A stretch of 28,314 bases of DNA from Bacteroidales bacterium (GCA_028684405.1 JAQUGA010000010.1:1-28314); one strand, 5' to 3'; numbered from the stretch's first letter, positions 1 to 9,459 are shown. A program made the numbers and translations. The notes: a model not told the origin generated them from the letters alone.

Positions 1-2133
1 AAACCTCTTATTAAATTCCTAAGTGAGCCAGGCATGAAACAATTGCTGCTTAAAACGGAAGGACATTATATGGCTGAACAAAATAAATACATGCATATTA
101 TTGACGATGAACTTTATTTTGTGATTGAAGAGAAACAAAACACCATCGACCTTACTGAAAAAGGAATTGATTTGGTTTCCAATAATGCCGAAGAAGCAAA
201 GCTTTTTATTATTCCAGATATTGGTGCCGAAATTGCTGATCTGGAAAAATTAAGTTTGCAAGACAAAGAAAAACTAGACGCTAAGGCTGAAATATATCGT
301 AATTATGCCCTTGCTTCGGAACGTCTTCACACCATCAATCAATTGATGAAAGCATACGCTCTGTTCGAAAAAGACATAGAGTATGTAATCATAGATAATA
401 AAATTAAAATTGTAGATGAGCAAACTGGACGTATTATGGAAGGACGTCGTTATTCAGACGGTCTGCATCAGGCCATTGAGGCAAAGGAAAATGTGAAAAT
501 TGAGGCCGCTACACAAACCTATGCTACGGTAACATTGCAGAACTACTTTAGAATGTATAAAAAGCTTGCAGGAATGACCGGTACAGCCGAAACCGAAGCA
601 GCGGAATTATGGGACATCTATAAATTAGATGTCGTGGTCATTCCAACAAATCGACCTATTGTTAGAAAAGACATGGAAGATATGGTTTTTAAAACCAAAC
701 GCGAAAAATTTAATGCCGTTATCGACGAAATTAAACGTTTGCATGATGAAGGCCGTCCCGTTTTGGTGGGTACAACTTCCGTTGAAACCTCGGAGTTATT
801 AGGAAAAATGTTGACGCTAAGAAAAATTTCTCACAATGTCTTGAATGCGAAGTTACATCAACGCGAAGCGGATATTGTAGCCCATGCAGGAAAATCGGGA
901 ACCGTTACCATTTCAACGAATATGGCTGGGCGGGGTACGGATATTAAACTGGGCGAAGGTGTGAAAGAAAAAGGAGGTTTGGCCATTATTGGTACCGAAC
1001 GGCATGATTCCAGACGGGTTGACCGTCAGCTTAGAGGTCGTGCAGGACGTCAGGGCGACCCCGGTTCTTCTCAGTTTTATGTTTCTCTGGAAGATGACTT
1101 GATGCGTCTGTTTGGATCGGATAGAATTGCCAAAGTGATGGATAGACTTGGTTTGAAAGAAGGAGAGGTTATTCAACATTCTATGATTACCAAATCCATC
1201 GAACGTGCCCAACGAAAAGTGGAAGAGAATAACTTTGGAATTCGTAAACGTTTGCTCGAGTATGACGATGTGATGAATAAACAACGTGAAACCATATATA
1301 GCAAGCGTAGAAATGCACTTTATGGCGACCGTTTGTCCATCGACCTGTCTAATATGTTTTACGACCTGTCAGAGCAATTAATTGCACAATACCAAGATCA
1401 GCGAGATTTTGAAGGTTTTACCATGGAACTGATTTCAACTTTTGCAATTGATGTGCCATTTACTGAAGAAGAATTTATGCAAGGAAATACAAATGATTTA
1501 GCCGAAAAGCTTTTTGAACATGTTTCCAAAGATTATAAACATAAAACAGAAATACTTTCCGAAAGAGCCTATCCCATAATCGAATCCGTATATAAAAGAG
1601 AGGGACAACGCTACGAAAATATTGCCATTCCGATTACAGATGGACATAAAACTTTGAATGTTATAGCTCCTTTGAAAAAATGTTTCGAAAGTGGAGGAAA
1701 AGAGATTATTCTTTCGATTGAAAAGGGGATTAACCTTTCTGTTATTGATGATTCTTGGAAAGAACACTTGCGAGAAATGGATGAATTGAAACAGTCCGTT
1801 CAAAATGCATCCTACGAGCAAAAAGATCCTTTGTTGATTTATAAATTTGAGTCTTTTGAGTTGTTTAAGCAAATGCTTCATAAAATCAACAAAGAGATAA
1901 CTTCTTTCCTTTCCAAAGGAAAACTTCCAATGGATGATGCTCAGGATGTAAAAGAGGCTCGTTTGCCACAATCAGATATATCAAAATCGAAAGCAGGAAG
2001 AGATGATATAATGGGCAATCGCACTTCAGAACCACGAAAAACTCAACCTATTATTGCTGAGAAAAAAGTGGGAAGAAACGAACCTTGTCCTTGTGGAAGC
2101 GGTAAGAAATTTAAAAACTGCCACGGAGCATAG
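1..2133 (+). CDS. secA: Protein translocase ATPase SecA, 3' part (5' end outside window)
   Basis: SecA is the cytosolic motor that pushes preproteins through SecYEG. The reading frame is open from base 1, so the gene starts upstream; the ATG at 34 is internal. About 710 codons are present, beginning inside the preprotein-binding domain; the first nucleotide-binding domain with Walker A and B, usually about 400 residues in Bacteroidota SecA, is missing. Visible SecA signatures are the GMTGTAETEA segment (about 571-600), TNMAGRGTDI (916-945), the GTERHDSRRVDRQLRGRAGR helicase motif VI region after it, the helical scaffold motif LLEYDDVMNKQR, and a C-terminal SEC-C zinc motif CxCx8CH (2086-2124) as used for SecB or ribosome contact. 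The WbqC-like gene follows after 8 nt and is probably co-transcribed. Identity is certain; only the amino end is unseen. Confidence 0.98.
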   Translation, partial: KPLIKFLSEPGMKQLLLKTEGHYMAEQNKYMHIIDDELYFVIEEKQNTIDLTEKGIDLVSNNAEEAKLFIIPDIGAEIADLEKLSLQDKEKLDAKAEIYRNYALASERLHTINQLMKAYALFEKDIEYVIIDNKIKIVDEQTGRIMEGRRYSDGLHQAIEAKENVKIEAATQTYATVTLQNYFRMYKKLAGMTGTAETEAAELWDIYKLDVVVIPTNRPIVRKDMEDMVFKTKREKFNAVIDEIKRLHDEGRPVLVGTTSVETSELLGKMLTLRKISHNVLNAKLHQREADIVAHAGKSGTVTISTNMAGRGTDIKLGEGVKEKGGLAIIGTERHDSRRVDRQLRGRAGRQGDPGSSQFYVSLEDDLMRLFGSDRIAKVMDRLGLKEGEVIQHSMITKSIERAQRKVEENNFGIRKRLLEYDDVMNKQRETIYSKRRNALYGDRLSIDLSNMFYDLSEQLIAQYQDQRDFEGFTMELISTFAIDVPFTEEEFMQGNTNDLAEKLFEHVSKDYKHKTEILSERAYPIIESVYKREGQRYENIAIPITDGHKTLNVIAPLKKCFESGGKEIILSIEKGINLSVIDDSWKEHLREMDELKQSVQNASYEQKDPLLIYKFESFELFKQMLHKINKEITSFLSKGKLPMDDAQDVKEARLPQSDISKSKAGRDDIMGNRTSEPRKTQPIIAEKKVGRNEPCPCGSGKKFKNCHGA

Positions 2134-2141
2134 TTTTATCC

Positions 2142-2771
2142 ATGGACTTATTGCTTTCTACTGCTTATTTTCCCTCCATTGAATACATGGCTTGTTTGAC
2201 GAAAGCAAGTCGTGTGTTTATTGAAAAACATGAGACCTATCCAAAGCAAAGTCTTAGAAATCGTTGTTATCTTGCTGGTTCGCAAGGAGTGCAAATGCTA
2301 TCTATTCCCGTTGTAAAAACATTGGGAAACAACACTCCTGTTGAAAAAATACAAATAGATGAAAGTCAGGATTTTAGAAGTCATCATTTCAAAACAATTC
2401 AAACGCTTTATAGCTCCGCCCCATTTTATGATTACTATATTGATTTTGTCAAAGCGGACATTTTCAATCCTGAAAATAACCTCATAGAGTATAATTTGAC
2501 CATTTTAAAACGTTTGATGAGTTTTTTGGAAATAAAAGTAAATATTAATTTTACAGACTGTTTTCAAAAAAACAAAAATGATAAATTTGATTTAAGATTT
2601 GTGCTATCTCACAAAACTGCTTATGGCACCTTTTCTATTATTAATAGCGTCCAAACATATTCCCAAGTCTTTAGTGATCGAAACGGTTTTTTTGCAAATT
2701 TAAGTGTTATTGATTTGATTTTCAATGAGGGACCTTCGGCTTCTACGATTTTGAAGAAAATTATATCGTAA
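2142..2771 (+). CDS. WbqC-like family protein
   Basis: 209 aa, the usual size for the WbqC family. The start MDLLLSTAYFPSIEYMA matches the family opening, in which a short beta strand leads into a YFPSIxY-type motif; further family features are the basic LRNRCYLAG segment (about 39-47), the LSIPVVK strand (53-59), and the SSAPFYDYYIDF block (90-101). WbqC-like proteins are found in O-antigen and polysaccharide loci and are widespread in Bacteroidota, but the biochemical activity is not established, so I assign none. It starts 8 nt after secA, which makes co-transcription likely. No signal peptide or membrane segment is visible, so it should be cytosolic. After the stop there is a 6-bp hairpin (2801-2818) without a T-run, so no clear terminator. 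Confidence 0.85.
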   Translation: MDLLLSTAYFPSIEYMACLTKASRVFIEKHETYPKQSLRNRCYLAGSQGVQMLSIPVVKTLGNNTPVEKIQIDESQDFRSHHFKTIQTLYSSAPFYDYYIDFVKADIFNPENNLIEYNLTILKRLMSFLEIKVNINFTDCFQKNKNDKFDLRFVLSHKTAYGTFSIINSVQTYSQVFSDRNGFFANLSVIDLIFNEGPSASTILKKIIS

Positions 2772-2900
2772 CATTCTCCAAAAATAAATCCTTTTTCAGA
2801 CTCAGAGTTAAATCTGAGAATAATTAAGAAATTATTGAGTTCTTATGACTTGTTAACAACATATATGTAATTTTTACATGAAAGTTTCATTGTTTTTTTC

Positions 2901-2908
2901 TATTTTTG
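2901..2908 (+). promoter_or_regulatory. Bacteroidota -7 promoter box for the TPR-SPOR gene
   Basis: TATTTTTG fits the TAnnTTTG consensus and is followed by C. It lies 23 bp before the ATG at 2932. No TTTG -33 element is seen at the usual distance. Its position argues that the in-frame ATG at 2878 is upstream of transcription and not the start. Confidence 0.55.
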
Positions 2909-2931
2909 CAATCAAAATAATTAAACTTGAT

Positions 2932-4293
2932 ATGAAAAGAGTATTGATGAGTTCCTTATTTATCTTATTTATTTGTTTAACAGATGTAATAGGAGTAGAA
3001 ATTCAAAATTACAACATTTCTTCTGACGAACTTTCTAAGGAATATGTTCTGCAATTCGAAAAGGCTATGAATTTTGTAGATTCAGATGATTATAAAGAGG
3101 CTTTAAACTTATTGACTGGGTTAAAGCAAAATAATCCGAACAATGCTAATTTGGAGTTTTACCTGGGCTTGTGTAAGTTTTACTTAATGTTTGACAAGAA
3201 AGCATCTTTAGAGCATTTTGCTAAGTCCTCAAAGTCTATTTCTGAAAAGTACGTCAATACTCCTCAGCAGACTCAGGCACCCCTTGAGTCCATCTATTTT
3301 GAAGCATTGTCGTACCACTATTTAGGGCAATACGCTAACGCTATAAAGCTATATGAGTCCTATTTGGAAAAGTCAAAAACAATCAGAAGTGACAAAAAAT
3401 ACATTAAAAGTGCACAACAAAAAATTAAATATTGTAAGAATCCAGACTTGGTTTTATCAACTTCGGATTTAGAAATAATATATAAAAAACAGCTAGAGGT
3501 AAAACCGACTAAACAAGATTATGCATACAAAAATAAATTAAGCAACGCAGTAGAAGCAATGGGGTATGACCATCTTGAAGCCTTGATTTTATTTAAAGAA
3601 ATGGCTTTTGACTATCCTAATGATCCCAAAATAAATTATTTTATGGGTATTTGTATGCTCAATTATGTTCCATACAATAAGTCAGCATTGGGAATGTTTG
3701 AAGTAGCCGATAAAATGATTGTTTCCCCTTCCAATCAATCTGGTTTGGTATGTCCTTCGATGAATCGTTATTACATGGCTCTTGCAAACCAAATGGACGG
3801 AGATCATGTTACAGCTTTGAAGCATTTTGAAGAAGTTGATAAAGCCTATCCTACAAAGTTTCTTGCATTTAGAGATGATTTTAATGAAAAAATGGAACTA
3901 AGCAGAAGGCTTACCAAAGTTCAGCCAACAGAAGAGAGTGGCAATCTTGCTTTGACTAGTTTTAGAAATAAATTAGAAATAAAAGCGCAAAAAGAACTGC
4001 ACGTAATATTCCCTGAAACGAAGCCTAGAGTTGAGTTACAAACATCTGATAGGATGGAATATTCCAATTCTGGCTATTATTATACCATACAAATTGGTGA
4101 AGGGTTTATGAAAGAGGAGTATTTTGACAAAGCACCAGATTACCGCATTTCTCGCCTCAAAGGTTCAAAATATCCTCGCTATGTAGTAGGAAAATATTCT
4201 TCAGAATCCGAAGCTACTTCCAAAATGGAAGAGCTCAAAGCAGCTGGTTATTGCGATGCTTTTGTAACCCGGTATAAAGGCAGATTAAATTAA
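2932..4293 (+). CDS. Exported TPR-repeat protein with C-terminal SPOR domain
   Basis: 453 aa from the ATG at 2932. This start gives a clear signal peptide (MKRVLMSSLFILFICLTDVI); the ATG at 2878 would put 18 residues in front of it and would lie upstream of the -7 box at 2901. The N-terminal part carries tetratricopeptide-like helices (about residues 25-85, with NPNNANLEFYLGLCKFYL; a second set about 95-130; a third about 200-300). The last 70 residues, from YYYTIQIG (about 382) through the KYSSESEATSKMEELKAAGY segment, form a SPOR domain, a fold that binds peptidoglycan strands stripped of stem peptides, typically at division sites. Family knowledge therefore suggests a periplasmic or outer-membrane-associated scaffold with a cell-wall role; the exact role is inference. 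It is a single-gene unit. Confidence 0.8.
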   Translation: MKRVLMSSLFILFICLTDVIGVEIQNYNISSDELSKEYVLQFEKAMNFVDSDDYKEALNLLTGLKQNNPNNANLEFYLGLCKFYLMFDKKASLEHFAKSSKSISEKYVNTPQQTQAPLESIYFEALSYHYLGQYANAIKLYESYLEKSKTIRSDKKYIKSAQQKIKYCKNPDLVLSTSDLEIIYKKQLEVKPTKQDYAYKNKLSNAVEAMGYDHLEALILFKEMAFDYPNDPKINYFMGICMLNYVPYNKSALGMFEVADKMIVSPSNQSGLVCPSMNRYYMALANQMDGDHVTALKHFEEVDKAYPTKFLAFRDDFNEKMELSRRLTKVQPTEESGNLALTSFRNKLEIKAQKELHVIFPETKPRVELQTSDRMEYSNSGYYYTIQIGEGFMKEEYFDKAPDYRISRLKGSKYPRYVVGKYSSESEATSKMEELKAAGYCDAFVTRYKGRLN

Positions 4294-4332
4294 TCTATTT
4301 GCAAAAATATTCTGAAACGTTTTTTTTTTGTT

Positions 4333-4340
4333 TAAATTTG
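4333..4340 (+). promoter_or_regulatory. Bacteroidota -7 promoter box for the methyltransferase gene
   Basis: TAAATTTG matches TAnnTTTG, 69 bp before the ATG at 4410. A TTTG at 4298-4301 is too far (31 bp) to be a standard -33 element, so this is a half-supported promoter. Confidence 0.45.
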
Positions 4341-4409
4341 GAAAGATAATAGGTGTTTTGAAAAAACAACTAAATTCAAAAGATTTAGGCTCTTTTAAAA
4401 TTAAAAAAA

Positions 4410-4877
4410 ATGATTCAATCTGTCGTAAAAGTCTTTTTGAAAAACAAGTTCTTTCGCTATGTTCTGGTGTTTATTCAATTTTTTGTATTGGCTTGGCTCA
4501 CATTTACATACGATTTTGCAGAATTCAAAATATGGCATTGGGTTTTGCCAATTATTTTCTTGATCTTTGGATTTTGGTCACTGCTTTTTATGAAAATTTC
4601 AACAATAACACCATTGCCCGATCCTACTTCTGGTTCGCAGCTGATTCAAAAAGGACCTTATCGTTATGTGCGGCATCCCATGTATTTGTCGGTGGCAGGA
4701 TATTGCTTTTGCCTTTTAATGGTCAATTTTTCCTTGTTAAATGCTCTGATTGTTGGCCTGTTTTATATGGCAATATTCTTGAAAATGGAAATCGAAGAGG
4801 TCTATTTAGTTAAGCACTATGCCTCCTATAAAGAGTACATGAAGAGAACAAAGCGATTAATTCCCTTTGTATATTAG
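4410..4877 (+). CDS. Isoprenylcysteine carboxyl methyltransferase (ICMT/PEMT)-family membrane methyltransferase
   Basis: 155 aa integral membrane protein with hydrophobic segments at about 17-33, 43-62, 93-106 and 108-124. The diagnostic ICMT/PEMT motif GPYRYVRHPMY (82-92) and the downstream acidic pair E129-E130 followed by YxxYKEYMKRT are present; in structurally known relatives these parts bind S-adenosylmethionine. Family members methylate lipids or prenylated/isoprenoid substrates; the bacterial substrate cannot be read from sequence. Another frame over the same DNA (4328-4813) is open but lacks any family pattern and is a shadow. The gene appears monocistronic, preceded by a 116-nt gap and followed by 174 nt before the next gene. 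Confidence 0.82.
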   Translation: MIQSVVKVFLKNKFFRYVLVFIQFFVLAWLTFTYDFAEFKIWHWVLPIIFLIFGFWSLLFMKISTITPLPDPTSGSQLIQKGPYRYVRHPMYLSVAGYCFCLLMVNFSLLNALIVGLFYMAIFLKMEIEEVYLVKHYASYKEYMKRTKRLIPFVY

Positions 4878-5019
4878 TTTTGTTTTTTTGATTTCAAGAA
4901 ACTCTTTGGCGAAATACGTGACAAAAAAAAACCACTTTATTTAGATTTTTCACAAGTTATCAACATTGGATTCTGTATAAAATTTCAGTTTCCCGAGTGG
5001 TTTATACTTTTTCTTGATA

Positions 5020-5027
5020 TAATTTTG
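5020..5027 (+). promoter_or_regulatory. Bacteroidota -7 promoter box for the IPExxxVDY-like/nitrilase unit
   Basis: TAATTTTG matches TAnnTTTG and lies 24 bp before the ATG at 5052. No good -33 TTTG is visible. Confidence 0.5.
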
Positions 5028-5051
5028 TTAGATAGAACAAAACATTGATAA

Positions 5052-5699
5052 ATGACCAAATCTAAATATATTATAAAGCAGGAAACGGATTACTCTTGTG
5101 ATTTCCATTATGGCTCGATGGCTCTAAAAAGTCATTTGCCAGAATACAAGACCTGTAGTTTGCTTAATAATTTATTGAATATAGAATTGCACAAGATTCC
5201 CGATTTGTCGGTTTGGCATCCTTCCGAAATTCTGATTTATTTTCCTTTTTATCTTTATGAAGATCCAATTTCAAAAATTTCGGTTTATCTAATTTCAAAT
5301 AGTGGATTTGAAGATGTAAATTCGGAAACTGATTCAGAAAACATTCTCTTTCAGGATGTTCCAAAGAAATATAATATGTTTGGAAAAAAACAGACCTCTG
5401 TTTTTTCAGTAAAGGATTTAAATATAGATTATTATTTAATTTTGAAACACCCAAGGGACGATAAAATTATTAATAATTTTGTTGATGTTTTGGCAACTCA
5501 AAATTTTATTCAAGCAGTTAGTGTGGAAGCGTCTGAATATGTAAAATATCATGATCAATTGCTGTACGAAATTGAGTTGAGTTTATCTGAAAAAAACTCA
5601 ATGAAAAATAGAGATGTGCGTAGACGCAAAGAGATGTTGAAAAAAAAGGAAATAAAAAAATCAACAGAGATTTTTACAAAAAAGTATTACAATATATAA
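5052..5699 (+). CDS. Probable IPExxxVDY-family protein (Bacteroidota-specific, unknown function)
   Basis: 215 aa, cytosolic, no signal peptide. The architecture resembles the small Bacteroidota family named after its IPExxxVDY signature: an early hydrophobic/aromatic stretch, an LNNLLNIEL segment (about 39-47) where the family has its LAYLLNK-type helix, and a late FSVKDLNIDYYLIL strand (118-131) at the position of the signature. The signature itself is degenerate: SVK-DLN-IDY replaces IPE-xxx-VDY. The following VLATQNFIQAVSVEASEYV part also fits the family end. The C-terminal 30 residues are strongly lysine-rich, unlike what I remember of the family. Function is unknown. It is coupled to the nitrilase gene (1 nt between stop and next ATG). 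The family call is tentative. Confidence 0.55.
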   Translation: MTKSKYIIKQETDYSCDFHYGSMALKSHLPEYKTCSLLNNLLNIELHKIPDLSVWHPSEILIYFPFYLYEDPISKISVYLISNSGFEDVNSETDSENILFQDVPKKYNMFGKKQTSVFSVKDLNIDYYLILKHPRDDKIINNFVDVLATQNFIQAVSVEASEYVKYHDQLLYEIELSLSEKNSMKNRDVRRRKEMLKKKEIKKSTEIFTKKYYNI

Positions 5700-5700
5700 T

Positions 5701-6492
5701 ATGATACAGTCAGAATTATCCATTGGCATTGTTCAATCCGATATAATTTGGGAAGACAAATTTCACAATTTCGAAAAGTACGAATCATTATTAAGTCATC
5801 GGAAAGGCTACGATATTGTTGTTTTGCCTGAAATGTTTTCATGTGGGTTTTCGGTCAATACCGATAAATGTGCAGAGGAGCCTAAAGGAGAATCTTTTGA
5901 ATGGATGCAAAAAATGTCTAAACAAATGCAATCGGCTTTTGCTGCTAGTGTGCCTGTACGCGAAAACAATAAAATATTCAATCGTTTTTATTTTGTAATG
6001 CCCGATGGCTCTTATTTTGAATACGACAAACATCATTTATTTAGCTATGGTGGCGAACATTTGCTTTTTAGCAGAGGAGCTGAACGAACGATAATTGATT
6101 ATAAAGGTTGGAAGATATTTCCCATTGTTTGTTACGATTTGCGTTTTCAGGTTTGGAATTCAAATCGCTTTGTGGATGGCAATTACGATTACGATATGGC
6201 TATCTGTGTTGCCAATTGGCCTCAAAGTCGCAGTCATGCTTGGAAGACCTTGTTGCAAGCCCGAGCCATCGAAAATCAAGCATGGCTTTTGGCTTCCAAT
6301 AGGGTTGGAGTAGATGGAATGGATCTTTTATATGCAGGCGATTCCATGGTGGTAAATCCATATGGGGAAATTCAAAATACCGCTTCGCAAATCGAAACTG
6401 TTTTAGAAGCAAAAGTTTCTTTGGATTTCCTAAAATCCTACCGCGAAAAATTTGCTTTTGCTGCTGATTGGGATGCGTTTGAATTGATATAA
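5701..6492 (+). CDS. Carbon-nitrogen hydrolase, omega-amidase (YafV/Nit2)-like
   Basis: 263 aa, full length for the branch. The nitrilase catalytic triad is intact: E44 in VVLPEMF, K109 in YDKHHLF and the nucleophile C143 in IVCYDLRF. The YDLRF and NWPQSRSHAWKTLLQARAIE context is the YafV/omega-amidase type, whose members hydrolyse alpha-ketoglutaramate or alpha-ketosuccinamate, the deaminated forms of glutamine and asparagine produced by transaminases, giving a repair or salvage role. The substrate is inferred from family only. The ATG follows the stop of the preceding gene after one base, so the two are almost certainly translated from one mRNA. Its stop is 13 bp from the stop of the convergent oxidoreductase gene, with no hairpin between them. 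Confidence 0.88.
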   Translation: MIQSELSIGIVQSDIIWEDKFHNFEKYESLLSHRKGYDIVVLPEMFSCGFSVNTDKCAEEPKGESFEWMQKMSKQMQSAFAASVPVRENNKIFNRFYFVMPDGSYFEYDKHHLFSYGGEHLLFSRGAERTIIDYKGWKIFPIVCYDLRFQVWNSNRFVDGNYDYDMAICVANWPQSRSHAWKTLLQARAIENQAWLLASNRVGVDGMDLLYAGDSMVVNPYGEIQNTASQIETVLEAKVSLDFLKSYREKFAFAADWDAFELI

Positions 6493-6505
6493 ATTCAAAT
6501 TCTTA

Positions 6506-9427
6506 CTATTTTAGTAGTGCTTCGTAGAGTATTTCCACCGGATGCATCGCTGTTCGCTCGCTACCATCTTTAATTTGGTGGCGACAACTTGTACCCGTTG
6601 CAGTAATTAGCGTCGTTTTAGGAGCTTCTTTTATTTTTGGAAGCAATACCAAATTTCCAACTGCCATCGAAGTTTTGTAGTGTTCTTTTTCAAAACCAAA
6701 AGCGCCTGCCATACCACAGCATCCAGAAGCGATCTCTTCCACTTTGTAATTTTTGGGAATACTCATCATAATTTTGGATGGAGTTGTCGAAGCCAAGGCT
6801 TTCTGGTAACAGTGTCCGTGAAATAAAATGGAGGAGTGGTCTTCCGAAAAAGAGTCAGCACTGATGTTCCCTTTTTGAAATTCGGAACTGATAAATTAGT
6901 CGATCAAAAAGCAATTTCTGGATAATTTCAGAGCGTCGGTTTTTAAATTGTCATCTACCAATTCTGGATATTCATCTCTAAAACTCAAAATTCCAGAGGG
7001 TTCGATGCCAATTAGTGGAGTTTCGTTGCTAATTAAAGGAGTGAAAATAGTCACATTTTTCTGAGCTAATTTCTTGGCTTTCAGCAACATGCCTTTTGAT
7101 AAAAAAGTCCTTCCGCTATATGCATGATTTACAATTTCGACATGATAATTTAAAGCATTCAACAATTTGAGAGCTTTAATGCCAATTTGAGTATCATTTA
7201 TATCAGTAAATTCATCGATAAAAAAGTATACTTTTTTACTTGGGTTTTCTGGATTTTTCAAATTAACTTTTGCCCAATTTCGCAAGGTGATTTTGCAAAC
7301 AGTAGGAATGCTTCGCTGGGGGGCAAATCCCAGACCAATTTTTAATAAATGCGAAAAGATTGGATGGGTGGCAAAAAAGTTAAAAACATGAGGTATTTTA
7401 GCACCAATTGCATTAAAGTAGGGAAAATATCCAATCATCCAAGAGCGAAAAGGAATGCCATTTGATTTGTAGTATTGTTGTAAAAATTCCGCTTTAAATT
7501 TAGTGATGTCGATGTTTGATGGGCATTCTGCCTTGCAGGCTTTGCAGCTCAAACAGAGGTCAAGGACCTCTTTAATTTCTTTATGATTAAATCTATTTCT
7601 CTTTTTTGAGTTGGTCAAAAATTCACGAAGAATATTGGCTCTGGCTCGAGTTGAGTTTTTTTCATCGAGAGTGGCTTGATAGGAGGGACACATGGCTCCA
7701 CCAGCAAGTTCTGTTTTCCGACAATCGCCCGAGCCGTTGCATTTTTCAATGGCTCGTAAAATACCGGCTGTGGATGAAAAATCAAATACCGTATCTATTT
7801 CGGGAGTGGGTTGGTCGGCAGCATATCGCAACGAGCTATTCATCGGAGGCGTGTCCACTATTTTATTGGGATTAATAATCGATTTCGGATCCCATACTTT
7901 TTTCAGTTCTTTAAAAGTTTGGTAAATTTCTTCACCCATCATAAGAGGAATAAATTCACCACGGAGCCTTCCGTCGCCATGTTCGCCGCTCAGAGATCCT
8001 TTGAATTTCTTTACAATTTTGGCTGTTTCCAGAGCCACTTCTCGAAATAATTCTACGTCTTTGCTTGTTTTAAGATTTAAAATTGGACGAAGATGAAGTT
8101 CTCCAGTTCCGATATGAGCATAATAAATGCAGCTCAAGTGTTTGTGCTTGAGCATCTGGTTAAATTCCTCAATAAATTGAGGCAAAACGGCTGGATTTAC
8201 GGCCGTATCTTCCACCACAGGAACTGGTTTTGCATCACCGGGCATATTGGAAAGAATTCCTAAACCAGCTTTCCGTAAATCCCACACTTTTTTCATTTCA
8301 CTTCCGCTAACCAAAGGAAAATGATAGCCTAAGTTATCAGCTTTTAGTTCATTAATAATTTCCTCGGCTTTTTGCTTTACCGCTTCATCAGAGTTCTCCA
8401 CAATTTCGATAATTAGAATAGCGCCGGGGTCTCCTTCGACAAAAAAGCGATTTTTGCGTTGTTCAATATTGTCTTTTGTCAATTGCAAAATTTCATTGTC
8501 CATAAGTTCCACCGCATACGGTTTATGTCGAAGAGCAATGATGTTTCCATAAAGAGCCTCTTCGATGCTGTTGAGGTGAACACAGAGTAGAGTTTTATGT
8601 TTGGGGGGAAGCGGGCTAAGTTTTACTTTGATTTCGGTGATTAGGCATAAAGTGCCTTCGGAACCAGCGATGAGCTTGCTGAAATTAAAAGTTTTGGAAG
8701 AATTGGCATCAAAAACGGAGGAATCCATTAATAAATCTAAGGCATATCCAGTGTTTCTACGTTTAATTTCAGGATCGGGATATTGATTTTCGATTTCCGT
8801 TCGAAAAGCATCATTAGACAGTGTTTTATTAATATGTCGATAGATTTCGCCTTCGGATGTTTCTAAGTTGCATTTTTGTAAAAAAGTAGTTTTATCAATT
8901 TCAGAAAATTCAACTTCGCTACCGTCGTATAGCAATGCTTTGAGGGAAATAATGTGCTCGCGCGTACTTCCATAGATGAGCGAATTTGCTCCGCAGGAAT
9001 TGTTTCCAACCATACCGCCAATCATCGCACGATTGGAAGTGGATGTTTCTGGTGCAAAAAAGAGCTGTTCTTTGGCCACAATTCGGTTGAGTTCATCTCG
9101 AATAACGCCAGGTTCAACTACAGCCCATTTTTTAGAAGTGTTAATTTCGATAATTTTAGTCATGTATTTGGAAATATCGACGATCAGTCCGTTTCCCACT
9201 ACTTGTCCTGCTAAAGAAGTTCCTGCAGCTCTAGGAATAAGCGGTATTTCATTTTGTGAGCAAAAATTCAGAATGGTTTTTAAATCCTGTTTGTCCTTTG
9301 GATAAACAACGCCCAGCGGTATTTCGCGATAAGCCGAAGCATCAGTGGCATACATATGCTTGTAAAGAGAATTGAAATAGAGTTCGCCTTTTATTTGTTC
9401 ATCTAAATTTTGGAGTTGTGATTTCAT
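6506..9427 (-). pseudogene. FAD-linked oxidase / Fe-S oxidoreductase (GlcD-YdiJ type), interrupted by an in-frame TAA
   Basis: The frame from 9427 down to 6506 codes for 973 residues, the expected length for a one-chain FAD plus Fe-S D-2-hydroxyacid (D-lactate/D-2-hydroxyglutarate/glycolate) dehydrogenase. Domains: PCMH FAD-binding domain about 35-270 (PRAAGTSLAGQVVGNG 65-80); FAD-oxidase C-terminal domain about 275-525 (HIGTGELHL 438-446, SGEHGDGRLRGEF 480-492); ferredoxin-like cysteines C563, C569, C580 and C625/C628/C631/C635; and a CCG domain (GHC873, SGCCG 901-905, TGTSC948). Codon 844 is TAA (6896-6898), and the same frame continues without shift as LID-stop-FISSEF, where one base change from GAA would restore an expected glutamate. 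The stop would yield an 843-aa protein (6896-9427) lacking the whole CCG half that carries these cysteines. It may be a recent nonsense mutation, a sequencing error, or readthrough. Divergent from the M49 gene; convergent with the nitrilase. Confidence 0.85.
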
Positions 9428-9450
9428 GATTTCGCATTGTAAATAGAAGT

Positions 9451-9459
9451 GTAAAGGTA
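9451..9459 (-). promoter_or_regulatory. Possible -7 box for the FAD/Fe-S oxidoreductase gene
   Basis: On the minus strand TACCTTTAC resembles TAnnTTTG with the last consensus base changed, 23 bp before the ATG ending at 9427. Weak match. Confidence 0.3.

Noticed and set aside
913..1284. Antisense open frame within secA
   Set aside because: Shadow of the secA coding frame; no family motif, no start context. The same holds for the other long antisense frames inside glpK, gcvP and the oxidoreductase gene.
2801..2818. Hairpin CTCAGA/TCTGAG after the WbqC-like gene as terminator
   Set aside because: Only 6 bp and no T-run follows.
4328..4813. Open frame of 161 codons overlapping the methyltransferase gene
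   Set aside because: No recognisable family pattern, and the other frame has a complete ICMT motif and membrane helices.
4957..4965. DnaA-box-like TTATCAACA
   Set aside because: A single copy with one mismatch to TTATNCACA, no cluster and no replication genes nearby.
6506..6895. Separate small Fe-S/CCG gene downstream of the FAD oxidoreductase
   Set aside because: It has the same frame as the upstream part, starts only with TTG, and supplies exactly the missing C-terminal domain; one stop codon within one gene explains it better than two genes or a frameshift.
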